A stretch of 64,000 nt of DNA, from positions 1 through 64,000 of the forward strand of contig NZ_BDJF01000011.1 of NCBI RefSeq assembly GCF_001895205.1. Reading direction: 5' to 3'. A program made the translations under genes and the position numbers. Source of the DNA: Vibrio injensis (GTDB taxonomy: Bacteria > Pseudomonadota > Gammaproteobacteria > Enterobacterales > Vibrionaceae). The notes under the pieces were generated by a model. It was not told the DNA's origin, searched no databases, and worked only from the letters and a program-made list of their open reading frames with translations. The first letter of the stretch is position 1. The number at the start of each line of letters is the position of its first letter. Positions 24,692-34,000 of the stretch are shown here, piece after piece.

Positions 24692-26482
24692 TTATGACTG
24701 AATAGCGCCATATAATGTTTGATAAAGTCCTTGCTGTTCAAGTAACTCTCCATGTGTACCAATTTGACTCACTCGCCCATCTTCTAATACATAAATCAAA
24801 TCGGCTTGTTTCACGGCCGACAGACGATGGGCAACAATCAGCGTGGTTCGTCCTTTTAAAAATCCACTTAATGCAAGATGCAGTGCAGCTTCGGTCGCGG
24901 TATCGAGTGCTGATGTTGCTTCATCCAAAATCACCAATTTCGGATCACTTAATACCATTCTAGCAATAGCTAAGCGTTGGCGCTGGCCACCAGACAAGCG
25001 GATACCGTTACGACCAATAGGAGTATCCAATCCTTGACTGAGTTGATGAGTGATATCTTGCAGTTGCGCTACTTCTAATGCACGCCAAAGCGAGTCGTCG
25101 TCATAATCACCACCAAGGGTTAAATTATGCCTTAAAGTGTCGTTGAAAAGTATAGGTTGTTGTAATACCACCGCAATTTGACTGCGGATAATCTCAAAAC
25201 CAATATCATCACACCGTTCGCCATTAAAATAAATCTCACCTGAATCTGCCCGATATGCTCCAAGCAGTAATTGAATTAAGGTTGATTTGCCACCACCACT
25301 TGCTCCGACTAAAGCGACTTTTTTGCCCGCGGGGATGGTTAAAGACAGTTCATCAAGCACCTTTTTCTCGCCATCATAAGAAAAGTTCACTTGTGAGAGT
25401 GTGACCGCTACTGGTTGATGCTGAGTAAATGGGTTGACTTTACTGATTGGACGATACTCTTCCTCAAGCTGTAATAACGTATTGATTCTGGCCAGTGCCG
25501 CTTTCGCGCTATACCACGAAAATTGGATACCCAGCAGTTCTTGTACGGGTCCTAACATAAACCATAAGTAGCCAAAAACCGCAAAAATTTGTCCGATAGT
25601 CAGGTCGCTAAATAGCACCATTAACATCGCGACCGCACGAAACAGTTCAAATCCCAGTAGAAAAAGTAAAAAGGATAGGCGTCCCGCGGCTTCAGCTTGC
25701 CAAGCGTATTTATCGGCGTTGGCTCGTACTTCGTCGGCATTGTTTTTAAGTTGAGTTAAAAACTCCCGTTCCTTGTTGGCTGCTCTAAGCTGATAGATAC
25801 CATCTAAGGTTTCGACTAAACGGTTTTGAAATTTCTCAAATGCTTGGTTCTCGCGTTTTTTGAGATGTTTGACTTGGCTGCCTAGTAGACGGGAAAAATA
25901 GATAACAATTGGGTTAACCAATAGGATAAATAATCCTAATCGCCAATCAAGCCATAAGAGTACTAAGGCTGTACCAAATACCGTCAGCAAACTGATTAAA
26001 AATTTACTCAATGTTGAGCCAATAAATTGATCGATTGTTTCTATATCGGTTACCAGATGGGCATTAATTCCACCGCTGCCTCGTGTTTCATACTGACGAA
26101 TACTGATTCGACCTAGTTTATCAATCATTTTACAGCGCATTTGGTAGGTAACCGTTTTTGATACCCGTGTAAACTGCCGACTTTGTATAATATTCAGCAG
26201 TTGGCTACCGGTGCGCATGAGCACCACCAGTAATAAAGTGAATAGGATATATCCAGTGGGTGTTTGCCAATCAGAGGGCAAGAGTGTATTCATTAACGCC
26301 AAACCACCAGCAGGTTGATTAAGCAAAACTTCATCGACCATCAATGGCATTAACAAGGGGATAGGCACACTGATTAATGTTGCAGCGATAGCAATAAAAT
26401 TGGCAAAAAGCAGTGGGCGTTGATGTTTTTTTACTTGAGTTATCAACCAAGAACGGCTAATAGTGTCATGATTATTGATCAT
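24692..26482 (-). CDS. ABC exporter, fused permease-ATPase (MsbA/MdlB-like)
   Basis: The 596-residue half transporter has six membrane segments over about 20-300 and a nucleotide-binding domain over about 345-590. Walker A is GASGGGKST near 382, the signature is LSGGQRQRLA near 485 and Walker B is LVILDEATSALD near 508, with H-loop VAHRLSAV near 538. It would act as a dimer in the inner membrane; the exported compound is unknown. It is divergent from msrC with a short shared promoter region and reads towards letA, but the 70-bp gap between them holds the matS site. Confidence 0.88.
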   Translation of the reverse strand: MINNHDTISRSWLITQVKKHQRPLLFANFIAIAATLISVPIPLLMPLMVDEVLLNQPAGGLALMNTLLPSDWQTPTGYILFTLLLVVLMRTGSQLLNIIQSRQFTRVSKTVTYQMRCKMIDKLGRISIRQYETRGSGGINAHLVTDIETIDQFIGSTLSKFLISLLTVFGTALVLLWLDWRLGLFILLVNPIVIYFSRLLGSQVKHLKKRENQAFEKFQNRLVETLDGIYQLRAANKEREFLTQLKNNADEVRANADKYAWQAEAAGRLSFLLFLLGFELFRAVAMLMVLFSDLTIGQIFAVFGYLWFMLGPVQELLGIQFSWYSAKAALARINTLLQLEEEYRPISKVNPFTQHQPVAVTLSQVNFSYDGEKKVLDELSLTIPAGKKVALVGASGGGKSTLIQLLLGAYRADSGEIYFNGERCDDIGFEIIRSQIAVVLQQPILFNDTLRHNLTLGGDYDDDSLWRALEVAQLQDITHQLSQGLDTPIGRNGIRLSGGQRQRLAIARMVLSDPKLVILDEATSALDTATEAALHLALSGFLKGRTTLIVAHRLSAVKQADLIYVLEDGRVSQIGTHGELLEQQGLYQTLYGAIQS

Positions 26483-26566
26483 TATAATGAGAATGCATCC
26501 TATTTAGTTTGATAGGCATTGTACGAAGAACAGTAAGTGAAGTCTTTAATTTTATTGGGAATGAAT

Positions 26567-27040
26567 ATGAACTTAGCAGATTACCAGCGTTTAACGAAAC
26601 AAGCGGTGGCTTTACTCGAATCTGAAACTGACTTAGTGGCTAACTTAGCGAACTTAAGTGCTTTATTAAATATGGAACTGAGCGATTTAAACTGGGTTGG
26701 TTTTTATCTCTTACAGAATGATGAATTAGTGTTAGGCCCTTTTCAAGGTAAGCCCGCTTGTGTTCGAATTCCAGTAGGGCGTGGAGTTTGTGGGACGGCT
26801 GTTGCAACTAATACGGTACAGCGCGTAGATGATGTGCATGCCTTTGTTGGTCATATCGCTTGTGATGCAGCCAGTAACTCAGAATTGGTGATCCCGTTCA
26901 CTATCTGCGAGCAATTGGCTGGTGTGTTAGATATTGATAGCCCAACTATTGCTCGCTTTTCAGAAATTGACCAGCAAGGACTGGTATTTTTAATGACGGA
27001 AGTAGAAAAGGTGCTTAATTCACACGCGAACAAGGCATAA
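26567..27040 (+). CDS. msrC: Free methionine-(R)-sulfoxide reductase (GAF-domain MsrC)
   Basis: The 157-residue single GAF domain keeps the three cysteines used by free-Met-R-sulfoxide reductase: PAC, GVCG and [11 protein letters not shown]. It reduces free methionine-R-sulfoxide in the cytoplasm with thioredoxin. The ATG at 26567 follows GGGA by six bases; an ATG two codons earlier is the alternative. As in E. coli (yebR-yebS-yebT), msrC, proQ and letAB are near neighbours, though an ABC exporter gene is inserted here. Confidence 0.92.
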   Translation: MNLADYQRLTKQAVALLESETDLVANLANLSALLNMELSDLNWVGFYLLQNDELVLGPFQGKPACVRIPVGRGVCGTAVATNTVQRVDDVHAFVGHIACDAASNSELVIPFTICEQLAGVLDIDSPTIARFSEIDQQGLVFLMTEVEKVLNSHANKA

Positions 27041-27141
27041 ATTCGCCTTTGCCAGTGGTTTTTCGTACTCAGGTCACTATAATACCGAACATATTTTATT
27101 ATTTATGCCCCGCGGACCAGCCGCATCAACCAGGAATCCTC

Positions 27142-27774
27142 ATGGAAAACACTGAAAAGTTAAAAAACAGCAAAGAAGTGATTGCGTATATTGCTGAATG
27201 TTTCCCTAACTGCTTTACTTTAGAAGGTGAGGCTAAGCCTCTTAAAATTGGTATTTTTCAAGATCTTGCTCAGCGTCTTAATGAAGATCCTAAAGTAAGC
27301 AAAACTCAACTTCGTGCAGCGCTAAGACAGTACACTTCGTCATGGCGTTATCTGCACGGTGTTAAAGCTGGTGCGGTTCGTGTTGATCTTGATGGTAATG
27401 CTTGTGGTGAACTTGAACAGCAACATGTCGATCATGCTCAAGCTGCGTTAGCAGAAAGCAAAGCTCGCGTTGATGCGCGCCGTAAAGAGCAAGCGAAGAA
27501 AGTGCGTGAAGAGGCCAATAAAGCCAAGCCAAAAGCGAAAAAACCTCAACCACGTCGTGCACAAACACAAGATGTGACGGCAAAGACAGAGAAAAAACCA
27601 GTTGAAACACGCGTGTTACAAGCCGATGAAATGAAAGTTGGCAAAGAAGTAAACGTGAACATGGGCAAAGGCAACATGGCTGCGACCATCGTTGAAATTA
27701 ATAAGGAAGATGTGCGTGTTCAACTCGGTAACGGCCTACAAATGGTTGTGAAGACGGAGCACTTGCGCGCTTAA
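27142..27774 (+). CDS. proQ: RNA chaperone ProQ
   Basis: The 210-residue protein has an N-terminal ProQ/FinO domain (residues about 5-120; [33 protein letters not shown]), a Lys/Arg/Ala-rich linker (about 125-165) and a C-terminal Tudor-like domain ([23 protein letters not shown]). It binds structured small RNAs and mRNA 3' ends. The ATG at 27142 fits the family start; an in-frame upstream extension is not typical. It is followed 17 bp later by prc, as in enterobacteria. Confidence 0.96.
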   Translation: MENTEKLKNSKEVIAYIAECFPNCFTLEGEAKPLKIGIFQDLAQRLNEDPKVSKTQLRAALRQYTSSWRYLHGVKAGAVRVDLDGNACGELEQQHVDHAQAALAESKARVDARRKEQAKKVREEANKAKPKAKKPQPRRAQTQDVTAKTEKKPVETRVLQADEMKVGKEVNVNMGKGNMAATIVEINKEDVRVQLGNGLQMVVKTEHLRA

Positions 27775-27791
27775 AGGAGACATTCCTAAGC

Positions 27792-29789
27792 ATGAAATGC
27801 CGTTCAAAATTAACATCAATTGCTGCTGGCCTATGGCTGGCAGCTTTTTCTGTTCAGGCGATAGAAGCCAATCTCAAGATTGAGGATTTACCTCTTCTTA
27901 CTCCACAAGCTCAACATGAAACCGCCAGTAAGCGGGTAACGTCTCGTTTTACTCGTTCTCACTATAAACACTTCTCTTTAGATGATGCGTTTTCTCAAGC
28001 TATTTTCGACCGTTATATTGGCATGTTGGATTACAATCGTAATCTCTTTACTCAGGCCGATATTGACGCTTTTAAGCCTTGGTCAACCCAGTTAGATGAT
28101 CAGCTAAAAGCAGGTAATAACCAGATAGCATTTGAATTGTATAATCTTTCAATGCGTAAACGTTTTGAGCGTTTCCAATACGCATTGTCGCTTCTTGATC
28201 ATGAAATGACTTTCGATAGTGATGAGTTTATCGAACGTGATCGCTCTAAAGCGGCATGGCCGAAAGATCAAGCGGAAGTCGATGAGTTATGGCGTCAGCG
28301 CGTTAAATTTGACGCATTGAACTTGAAATTAACCGGGAAAACCTGGCCAGAAATTCAAGAAACGCTGGCTAAACGTTATAACAATGCGATCAAGCGGTTA
28401 ACTCAGACCAACAGCGAAGATGTTTTTCAAGTCTATATGAATGCCTTTGCTCGGCAGATTGATCCTCACACTAGCTATTTATCTCCTCGCAATGCTGCTC
28501 AGTTTCAATCAGAGATGAATTTATCTCTTGAAGGGATTGGCGCGGTACTACAGATGACGGACGATTATACAGTGATTCGCTCGTTAGTCGTTGGTGGCCC
28601 TGCGGCGACCAGTCGACAGTTGAGTGAAGGAGATCGCATTATCGGTGTTGGTCAAGACAAAGGTGATATTGTTGATGTGATTGGCTGGCGTCTCGATGAT
28701 GTCGTGCAGTTAATTAAAGGGCCGAAAGGCACTAAAGTGCAACTGCAGGTCTTGCCGGAAGGTAATGACGCAAAAAGTCACATTGTCACTATTGTCCGAG
28801 ATAAAATTCGTCTTGAAGACCGAGCGGTTAAGTCTAAAGTTATCGAACAAGATGGCAAAAAGATTGGTGTCCTTGAAGTACCTAGCTTTTACGTTGGCTT
28901 AGCACAAGATACCGATAAGTTATTGACTGAGCTAAAAGCCAGCGGAATCGATGGTATTATCATCGATTTACGGAATAATGGTGGTGGCGCATTAACGGAA
29001 GCTACCGCACTTTCTGGTTTATTTATTACCAGTGGTCCTATTGTGCAGGTACGCGATAGTTATGGTCGAGTAAATGTTAATAGTGATACTGACGGCAAAA
29101 TTAGTTATCAAGGTCCAATGACGGTTTTGATTAATCGATTTAGTGCCTCCGCATCTGAGATTTTTGCCGCAGCCATGCAAGACTATGGTCGAGCGATTAT
29201 TCTTGGTGAAAATTCATTTGGTAAGGGTACGGTTCAGCAACATCGCTCTTTAAATCATATCTATGATTTATTTGAACAAGAGCTTGGTTATGTTCAGTAT
29301 ACTATTCAGAAGTTTTATCGAATTGATGGTGGCAGTACTCAAAATCGCGGTGTGATCCCTGATATTGTGTTCCCGAGTGCTATCGATGCTAGCGAAACAG
29401 GGGAAAGTGTTGAAGAGAACGCGCTACCTTGGGACCGAATTGATCCTGTCAAATATCAAGTGTTGCATGACTTTAGTGCGACGATCGCTAAACTCGATCA
29501 ACGCCATCAAGCTCGAATCTTAGCGGATCAAGAGTTTGGCTTTATCTTGCAGGATATTGAAAAATATCAAGCAGAAAAAGACGATAACTTACTGTCTTTA
29601 AATGAAAAGCAACGCAAGCAAGAGATGGAACAAGCCGATAAACAGCGATTGGATAGAATTAATCTTCGTCAAGCGTCGCTTGGTAAAGAACCTTTTGCGA
29701 CCTTGAGTGATGTTCCAAAAGATTATGAAACTCCTGATGCTTATTTGAATGAATCAGTATCGATCATGGTGGATATGCTCAAGATTTGA
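27792..29789 (+). CDS. prc: Carboxy-terminal processing protease Prc (Tsp)
   Basis: The 665-residue periplasmic protease has a signal peptide (about 1-26), an N-terminal helical domain, a PDZ domain (about 245-325) and the S41 core. The Ser-Lys dyad lies in NRFSASASE (Ser453/Ser455) and SFGKGT (Lys478). It cleaves proteins with nonpolar C-termini and in E. coli works with NlpI on cell-wall hydrolases. The ribosome site AGGAGA lies 11 bases upstream, just after the proQ stop. The gene holds a matS-like sequence with one arm mismatch at 28777. Confidence 0.96.
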   Translation: MKCRSKLTSIAAGLWLAAFSVQAIEANLKIEDLPLLTPQAQHETASKRVTSRFTRSHYKHFSLDDAFSQAIFDRYIGMLDYNRNLFTQADIDAFKPWSTQLDDQLKAGNNQIAFELYNLSMRKRFERFQYALSLLDHEMTFDSDEFIERDRSKAAWPKDQAEVDELWRQRVKFDALNLKLTGKTWPEIQETLAKRYNNAIKRLTQTNSEDVFQVYMNAFARQIDPHTSYLSPRNAAQFQSEMNLSLEGIGAVLQMTDDYTVIRSLVVGGPAATSRQLSEGDRIIGVGQDKGDIVDVIGWRLDDVVQLIKGPKGTKVQLQVLPEGNDAKSHIVTIVRDKIRLEDRAVKSKVIEQDGKKIGVLEVPSFYVGLAQDTDKLLTELKASGIDGIIIDLRNNGGGALTEATALSGLFITSGPIVQVRDSYGRVNVNSDTDGKISYQGPMTVLINRFSASASEIFAAAMQDYGRAIILGENSFGKGTVQQHRSLNHIYDLFEQELGYVQYTIQKFYRIDGGSTQNRGVIPDIVFPSAIDASETGESVEENALPWDRIDPVKYQVLHDFSATIAKLDQRHQARILADQEFGFILQDIEKYQAEKDDNLLSLNEKQRKQEMEQADKQRLDRINLRQASLGKEPFATLSDVPKDYETPDAYLNESVSIMVDMLKI

Positions 29790-29811
29790 ACTTTTCTATC
29801 TTGATGGGTTA

Positions 29812-29837
29812 AAGCGAGCCAACTGGCTCGCTTTTTT
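29812..29837 (+). terminator. Intrinsic terminator after prc
   Basis: AAGCGAGCC and GGCTCGCTT flank an AACT loop and are followed by a T run. Confidence 0.88.
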
Positions 29838-29971
29838 ATAACCGTTTGTTTTATCGTTGTTAATTTGAAATAAGTGTGCAGATAAGAAGAATTTATAATG
29901 TGATTTTCATCGAAATTTCGCATTATAAATTGAAACCGCCTAAGCTTAAAATAAAAGCATTAGGGGGCACG

Positions 29972-30646
29972 ATGAAATGGATTGCACTATTTATTGCTTG
30001 CTTCAGCTTAACGGCAACGAGCCCACAGTTAGAAGCGCGTTATCACTCAAGACAAGATCTGACTCAGTTTGACGTGCCTTTTTTGCTTGGCGATTGGTTT
30101 TTGTTTAACTCTGCACCAGAGAAATCTAAAGAAAACTTTCTCGTCGTTCGCTTAACTCTCAAGTCGGATTATTCATTTTTAATCGATATACAAAAGAAAG
30201 ACTACAGTGTTGATCACTGGCAAGGGCAATATTCGCTCAATCAAGATAGCTTGATTCTTGGTATCGATAGCAGCACACCACAGCACTATTTTTATCAAGC
30301 GAATCATAATCAACTAATGCTGAATGGCGTTATTTTTACCAAGATGTTAACTAGCCCGTTAGCGGGAACTTGGTCAGGAGACTCATTGGCTGGCAGTGAT
30401 CAATCGCTTCTCAATTTACAAAGCCTCGATTTAATTTTACAACCTGATTTCATCTTCTTTTTTCGTGCAACAGGACAAAATGGTAATCAAACCGTGCAAC
30501 AAGGGGTGTTTTATACCGAAGATGAACAATTGGTCCTGTTGTATCCCCATGGTGAACATAATACGCGCTTTCAACTTAACCAAAATCGCTTAACGTTAGA
30601 CATTGAACAGGGCATGCTCTACGCCGAATTAAATCGAATTCGTTAG
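29972..30646 (+). CDS. Secreted protein with two lipocalin-like half repeats, unknown function
   Basis: The 224-residue protein has a signal peptide (MKWIALFIACFSLTATSP) and then two beta-rich units. Each opens with an L-G-x-W motif (FLLGDWFLFN near 40 and LAGTWSGDSL near 130) and runs through alternating polar/hydrophobic strands, like small lipocalin-type barrels. No cysteine for lipidation follows the signal sequence, so it is likely soluble in the periplasm. GGGGG lies upstream of the ATG. It follows the prc terminator and stands alone. No family is recognised. Confidence 0.7.
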   Translation: MKWIALFIACFSLTATSPQLEARYHSRQDLTQFDVPFLLGDWFLFNSAPEKSKENFLVVRLTLKSDYSFLIDIQKKDYSVDHWQGQYSLNQDSLILGIDSSTPQHYFYQANHNQLMLNGVIFTKMLTSPLAGTWSGDSLAGSDQSLLNLQSLDLILQPDFIFFFRATGQNGNQTVQQGVFYTEDEQLVLLYPHGEHNTRFQLNQNRLTLDIEQGMLYAELNRIR

Positions 30647-30912
30647 TCGATCTTTTCTCTACAATGTTGCACCAATTGAAGATTTTCTTTTTTAGCAGAG
30701 CTATCAACTTGGCGTTTTATCGATTTATTACCTTTATTTTTGACCTTATTGCTAAAACCCAATATCGCGTATTGGTTATACAGCGGATTAAAATCTCTCA
30801 TTTTTTCGGTCTAGGGGTTGTTATTGGTGAAAACAAGATTAAGATCAGTTGATTAACATCAAGGTTTCTCAACCTTACTCTTCATCTGTTTATGTCAAAA
30901 AGGATTCCGACC

Positions 30913-33522
30913 ATGGCGACAAGCCCATTAGCCAAGTATCGTAAAGATTATCTGGCTCCCTCTCATTATATTGATCGTATTGATCTAACCTTTGATTTGC
31001 ATGATCACGCGACTGTCGTTACGGCGGTTTCTCACGTTGAGCAAAAGGCTGAAAGCTCAACACTATTGCTAGATGGTGAAGGGCTAGTATTAACATCATT
31101 AAAAATTAATGGTGAAGAGTGGCAACACTTTACCAAGTCAGAGGCTCATTTAGAAATAACTCAACTACCTCAGCAGTTTGAGTTAACCATTGTGACGGAA
31201 ATCGATCCTCAAAGTAACACTGCATTAGAGGGGCTCTATAAGTCCGGTGGGGCTTTCTGTACTCAGTGTGAAGCAGAAGGATTTCGTCGCATCACTTATT
31301 TCCTTGACCGCCCAGATGTGTTAGCCAAATACACCAGTACAGTGATTGCCGACAAAGCCTTATACCCATATTTGCTAAGTAATGGTAATAAAGTTGCCCA
31401 AGGTGAGACCGATAATGGTCGTCACTGGGTAAAATGGCACGATCCTCATCCTAAACCTGCGTATTTATTTGCTTTGGTCGCGGGGGATTTTGATGTCTTG
31501 CGTGACCAGTTTGTCACTCGTTCTGGTCGTCATGTTGATTTAGAAATTTTTGTCGATAAAGGCAATTTAGATCGCGCAGGTCATGCGATGACTTCACTAA
31601 AAAATTCCATGAAATGGGATGAGCAGCGGTTTGGCTTAGAATACGATCTGGATATTTATATGATCGTAGCTGTCGATTTTTTCAATATGGGGGCGATGGA
31701 AAACAAAGGGTTAAATATTTTTAACTCAAAATTTGTTTTAGCCAATGAGAAAACGGCGACGGATACTGATTATCTTGGTATTGAAGCGGTGATTGGCCAT
31801 GAATATTTCCATAACTGGACGGGCAACCGAGTTACTTGTCGTGACTGGTTTCAATTAAGCTTAAAAGAAGGCTTAACGGTATTCCGCGATCAAGAATTCT
31901 CTTCTGATCTTGGTTCGCGAGCGGTGAATCGCATTCATAATGTTCGGATTATTCGTGGCCCGCAATTTGCAGAAGATGCAAGCCCAATGTCGCATCCTAT
32001 CCGTCCGGATAAAGTGATAGAAATGAATAACTTCTACACCCTGACCGTTTATGAAAAGGGCAGTGAAGTGATTCGGATGATGCATACCTTATTAGGTGAA
32101 GAAGCGTTCCAGCAAGGAATGAAGCTCTATTTTGAACGTCATGATGGTACCGCAGCAACCTGTGAAGATTTTGTTTTAGCAATGGAAAAGGCAAGCGGTA
32201 TTGATTTAACTCAATTCCGTTTATGGTATAGCCAATCGGGTACACCACTACTTAAAGTGACGAGTCATTATGATGAGCAAGCTCAAACATATGCGTTAAC
32301 GGTTGAACAAAGCACAGAGCCAACACATGATCAGCCAGAAAAATTGCCACTGCATATTCCATTTGATATTGAGCTGTATCATGAAAATGGTGAAATTATT
32401 CCGTTACAGTGTAATGGAAAGCCCGTTTCTAATGTCCTCAGTGTGACTCAAGCGAAGCAGACGTTTGTCTTTGAGAAAGTCACCAATCAACCGATCCCAT
32501 CTTTATTACGTGAGTTTTCTGCTCCGGTAAAACTTGAATATCAATATACCGACCAAGAATTAATCTTTTTAATGATGCATGCGACTAACGCTTTTGCACA
32601 ATGGGATGCTGGGCAGATGTTGTTGGCAAAATACATTCGAGCGAATGTTGAAGCTGCTCAGCAACAACAAAAAGTCACCTTACCTGAAGCGGTTGTCGAT
32701 GCTTTTCGTGGTGTGCTGCTCAGTGATAAACTTGAGCCAGCTTTTATCGCTGAAATGCTGGCTTTGCCGAATCATAATGAAGTATCGGGTTGGTATAAGC
32801 AGGTGGATGTCGATGCGATTGCCAAAGTACTGCATGAACTGAAAGTGATGTTAGCCACTGAGCTAGAAGATGAACTCAGTGCCACTTATCATTCATTAAC
32901 TCAGACTGAATATTCTATTGAGCATGCGGCGATTGGCCAGCGAACTTTACGTAATACCTGTTTAGGTTTATTGGCTTTCACTGAGCAAGGCAACCGTTTG
33001 GTCCAACGTCAGTATCAGCAAGCCAATAATATGACCGATACGATTGCCACAATGAGCGCAGCAAATAGTGCTCAGCTGGCTTGTCGAGAAACACTGATGG
33101 CTGATTATAGTGCGAAATGGCAACACGATGGATTGGTGATGGACAAATGGTTTGCTTTGCAAGGATCGAATCCTGCTGAAGATGCTTTGGATGTTATTCA
33201 AGCCACGATGCAACACTCCGCTTTTAGCTTAAAGAATCCTAACCGCATTCGTAGCTTAATTGGTTCATTTTTTACCATGAACCCGGTTAATTTCCATGCG
33301 CCTAGTGGTGATGGTTATCGCTTTGCGGGGCAGATATTGCGTGAGTTAAACAGCAGTAATCCTCAAGTGGCCTCTCGTTTAATTGATCCGTTACTCAAGT
33401 TTCGACGTTATGACGAGCAGCGACAAGCATTAATGAAACAGGAGTTAGAAGCGTTACAGTCACTGGATGATCTTGCACGTGACTTATTTGAAAAAGTCAG
33501 CAAAGCGCTTGAACAAGCCTAA
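30913..33522 (+). CDS. pepN: Aminopeptidase N
   Basis: The 869-residue M1 zinc aminopeptidase has the substrate-binding motif NMGAMENKG near residue 260 and the zinc motif HEYFHNWTGNR near 296, followed by the second glutamate in LKEGLTVFRDQEF. It is the main broad-specificity cytoplasmic aminopeptidase. The start at 30913 (MATSPLAKYRKDY) has AAGGA eight bases upstream; an ATG seven codons earlier is in frame but lacks such a site. The hairpin at 33550 follows, then a DUF2835 gene on the same strand. Confidence 0.96.
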   Translation: MATSPLAKYRKDYLAPSHYIDRIDLTFDLHDHATVVTAVSHVEQKAESSTLLLDGEGLVLTSLKINGEEWQHFTKSEAHLEITQLPQQFELTIVTEIDPQSNTALEGLYKSGGAFCTQCEAEGFRRITYFLDRPDVLAKYTSTVIADKALYPYLLSNGNKVAQGETDNGRHWVKWHDPHPKPAYLFALVAGDFDVLRDQFVTRSGRHVDLEIFVDKGNLDRAGHAMTSLKNSMKWDEQRFGLEYDLDIYMIVAVDFFNMGAMENKGLNIFNSKFVLANEKTATDTDYLGIEAVIGHEYFHNWTGNRVTCRDWFQLSLKEGLTVFRDQEFSSDLGSRAVNRIHNVRIIRGPQFAEDASPMSHPIRPDKVIEMNNFYTLTVYEKGSEVIRMMHTLLGEEAFQQGMKLYFERHDGTAATCEDFVLAMEKASGIDLTQFRLWYSQSGTPLLKVTSHYDEQAQTYALTVEQSTEPTHDQPEKLPLHIPFDIELYHENGEIIPLQCNGKPVSNVLSVTQAKQTFVFEKVTNQPIPSLLREFSAPVKLEYQYTDQELIFLMMHATNAFAQWDAGQMLLAKYIRANVEAAQQQQKVTLPEAVVDAFRGVLLSDKLEPAFIAEMLALPNHNEVSGWYKQVDVDAIAKVLHELKVMLATELEDELSATYHSLTQTEYSIEHAAIGQRTLRNTCLGLLAFTEQGNRLVQRQYQQANNMTDTIATMSAANSAQLACRETLMADYSAKWQHDGLVMDKWFALQGSNPAEDALDVIQATMQHSAFSLKNPNRIRSLIGSFFTMNPVNFHAPSGDGYRFAGQILRELNSSNPQVASRLIDPLLKFRRYDEQRQALMKQELEALQSLDDLARDLFEKVSKALEQA

Positions 33523-33549
33523 CTTGTTCGCTACTTATTGATTGATCGG

Positions 33550-33578
33550 GTGCTGGAAGGGGAAGTCGCTTCCAGCAC
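33550..33578. other. Intergenic 10-bp hairpin between pepN and the DUF2835 gene
   Basis: GTGCTGGAAG and CTTCCAGCAC flank a nine-base loop. No T run follows, so it may protect the pepN mRNA 3' end or act as a Rho-dependent or processing signal rather than a terminator. Confidence 0.5.
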
Positions 33579-33594
33579 TCTATACAGTACAATT

Positions 33595-33816
33595 ATGAAC
33601 TATTATTTTTTCTCTCTTAATATCTCTTATCAAACTTTCCTAGCTCATTATTCTGGGCTAGCTAGTCACATCCTAGTTACCACCGAACATGGCTTACGTT
33701 TACAATTACCAGCTGCAAAATTTCGCCCATTTCTTAGCCAAATTGGAGTAAAAGGTCGATTTCGTCTAACAACTGACCAAAACAATAAGTTTATAAAGTT
33801 AGATATGCTGTCCTGA
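33595..33816 (+). CDS. DUF2835 family protein
   Basis: The 73-residue protein (MNYYFFSLNISYQTFLAHYSG ... RFRLTTDQNNKFIKLDML) matches the DUF2835 pattern, a small beta-rich cytoplasmic protein of gammaproteobacteria found next to pepN. The function is unknown. The ATG at 33595 is the family start; the frame is open 57 bases further upstream, through the hairpin. Confidence 0.85.
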   Translation: MNYYFFSLNISYQTFLAHYSGLASHILVTTEHGLRLQLPAAKFRPFLSQIGVKGRFRLTTDQNNKFIKLDMLS

Positions 33817-34000
33817 GGTAAATTTGTGGTGATTTGAATCGCTACGCCTGTCACATTATTAAACATTTCACTATCAATTGCGTCCAAATGCGTTAACGAA
33901 CGGTTAGCAAAGCACTACAATAGGCCTCGCATTACCGTAAGTTACAACTATGCTTAGCGCATACCCTACCAGCCTATAATTCTAATATTTGGAGTCGCAT

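Noticed and set aside
30664..30852. 62-codon ORF between the secreted protein gene and pepN
   Set aside because: No ribosome site, AT-driven Phe/Ile-rich composition and no family resemblance; treated as untranslated leader of pepN.
31492..31507. GTGAC ... GTCAC pair in pepN considered as matS
   Set aside because: The arms are separated by six bases instead of three, so it does not fit the MatP site.
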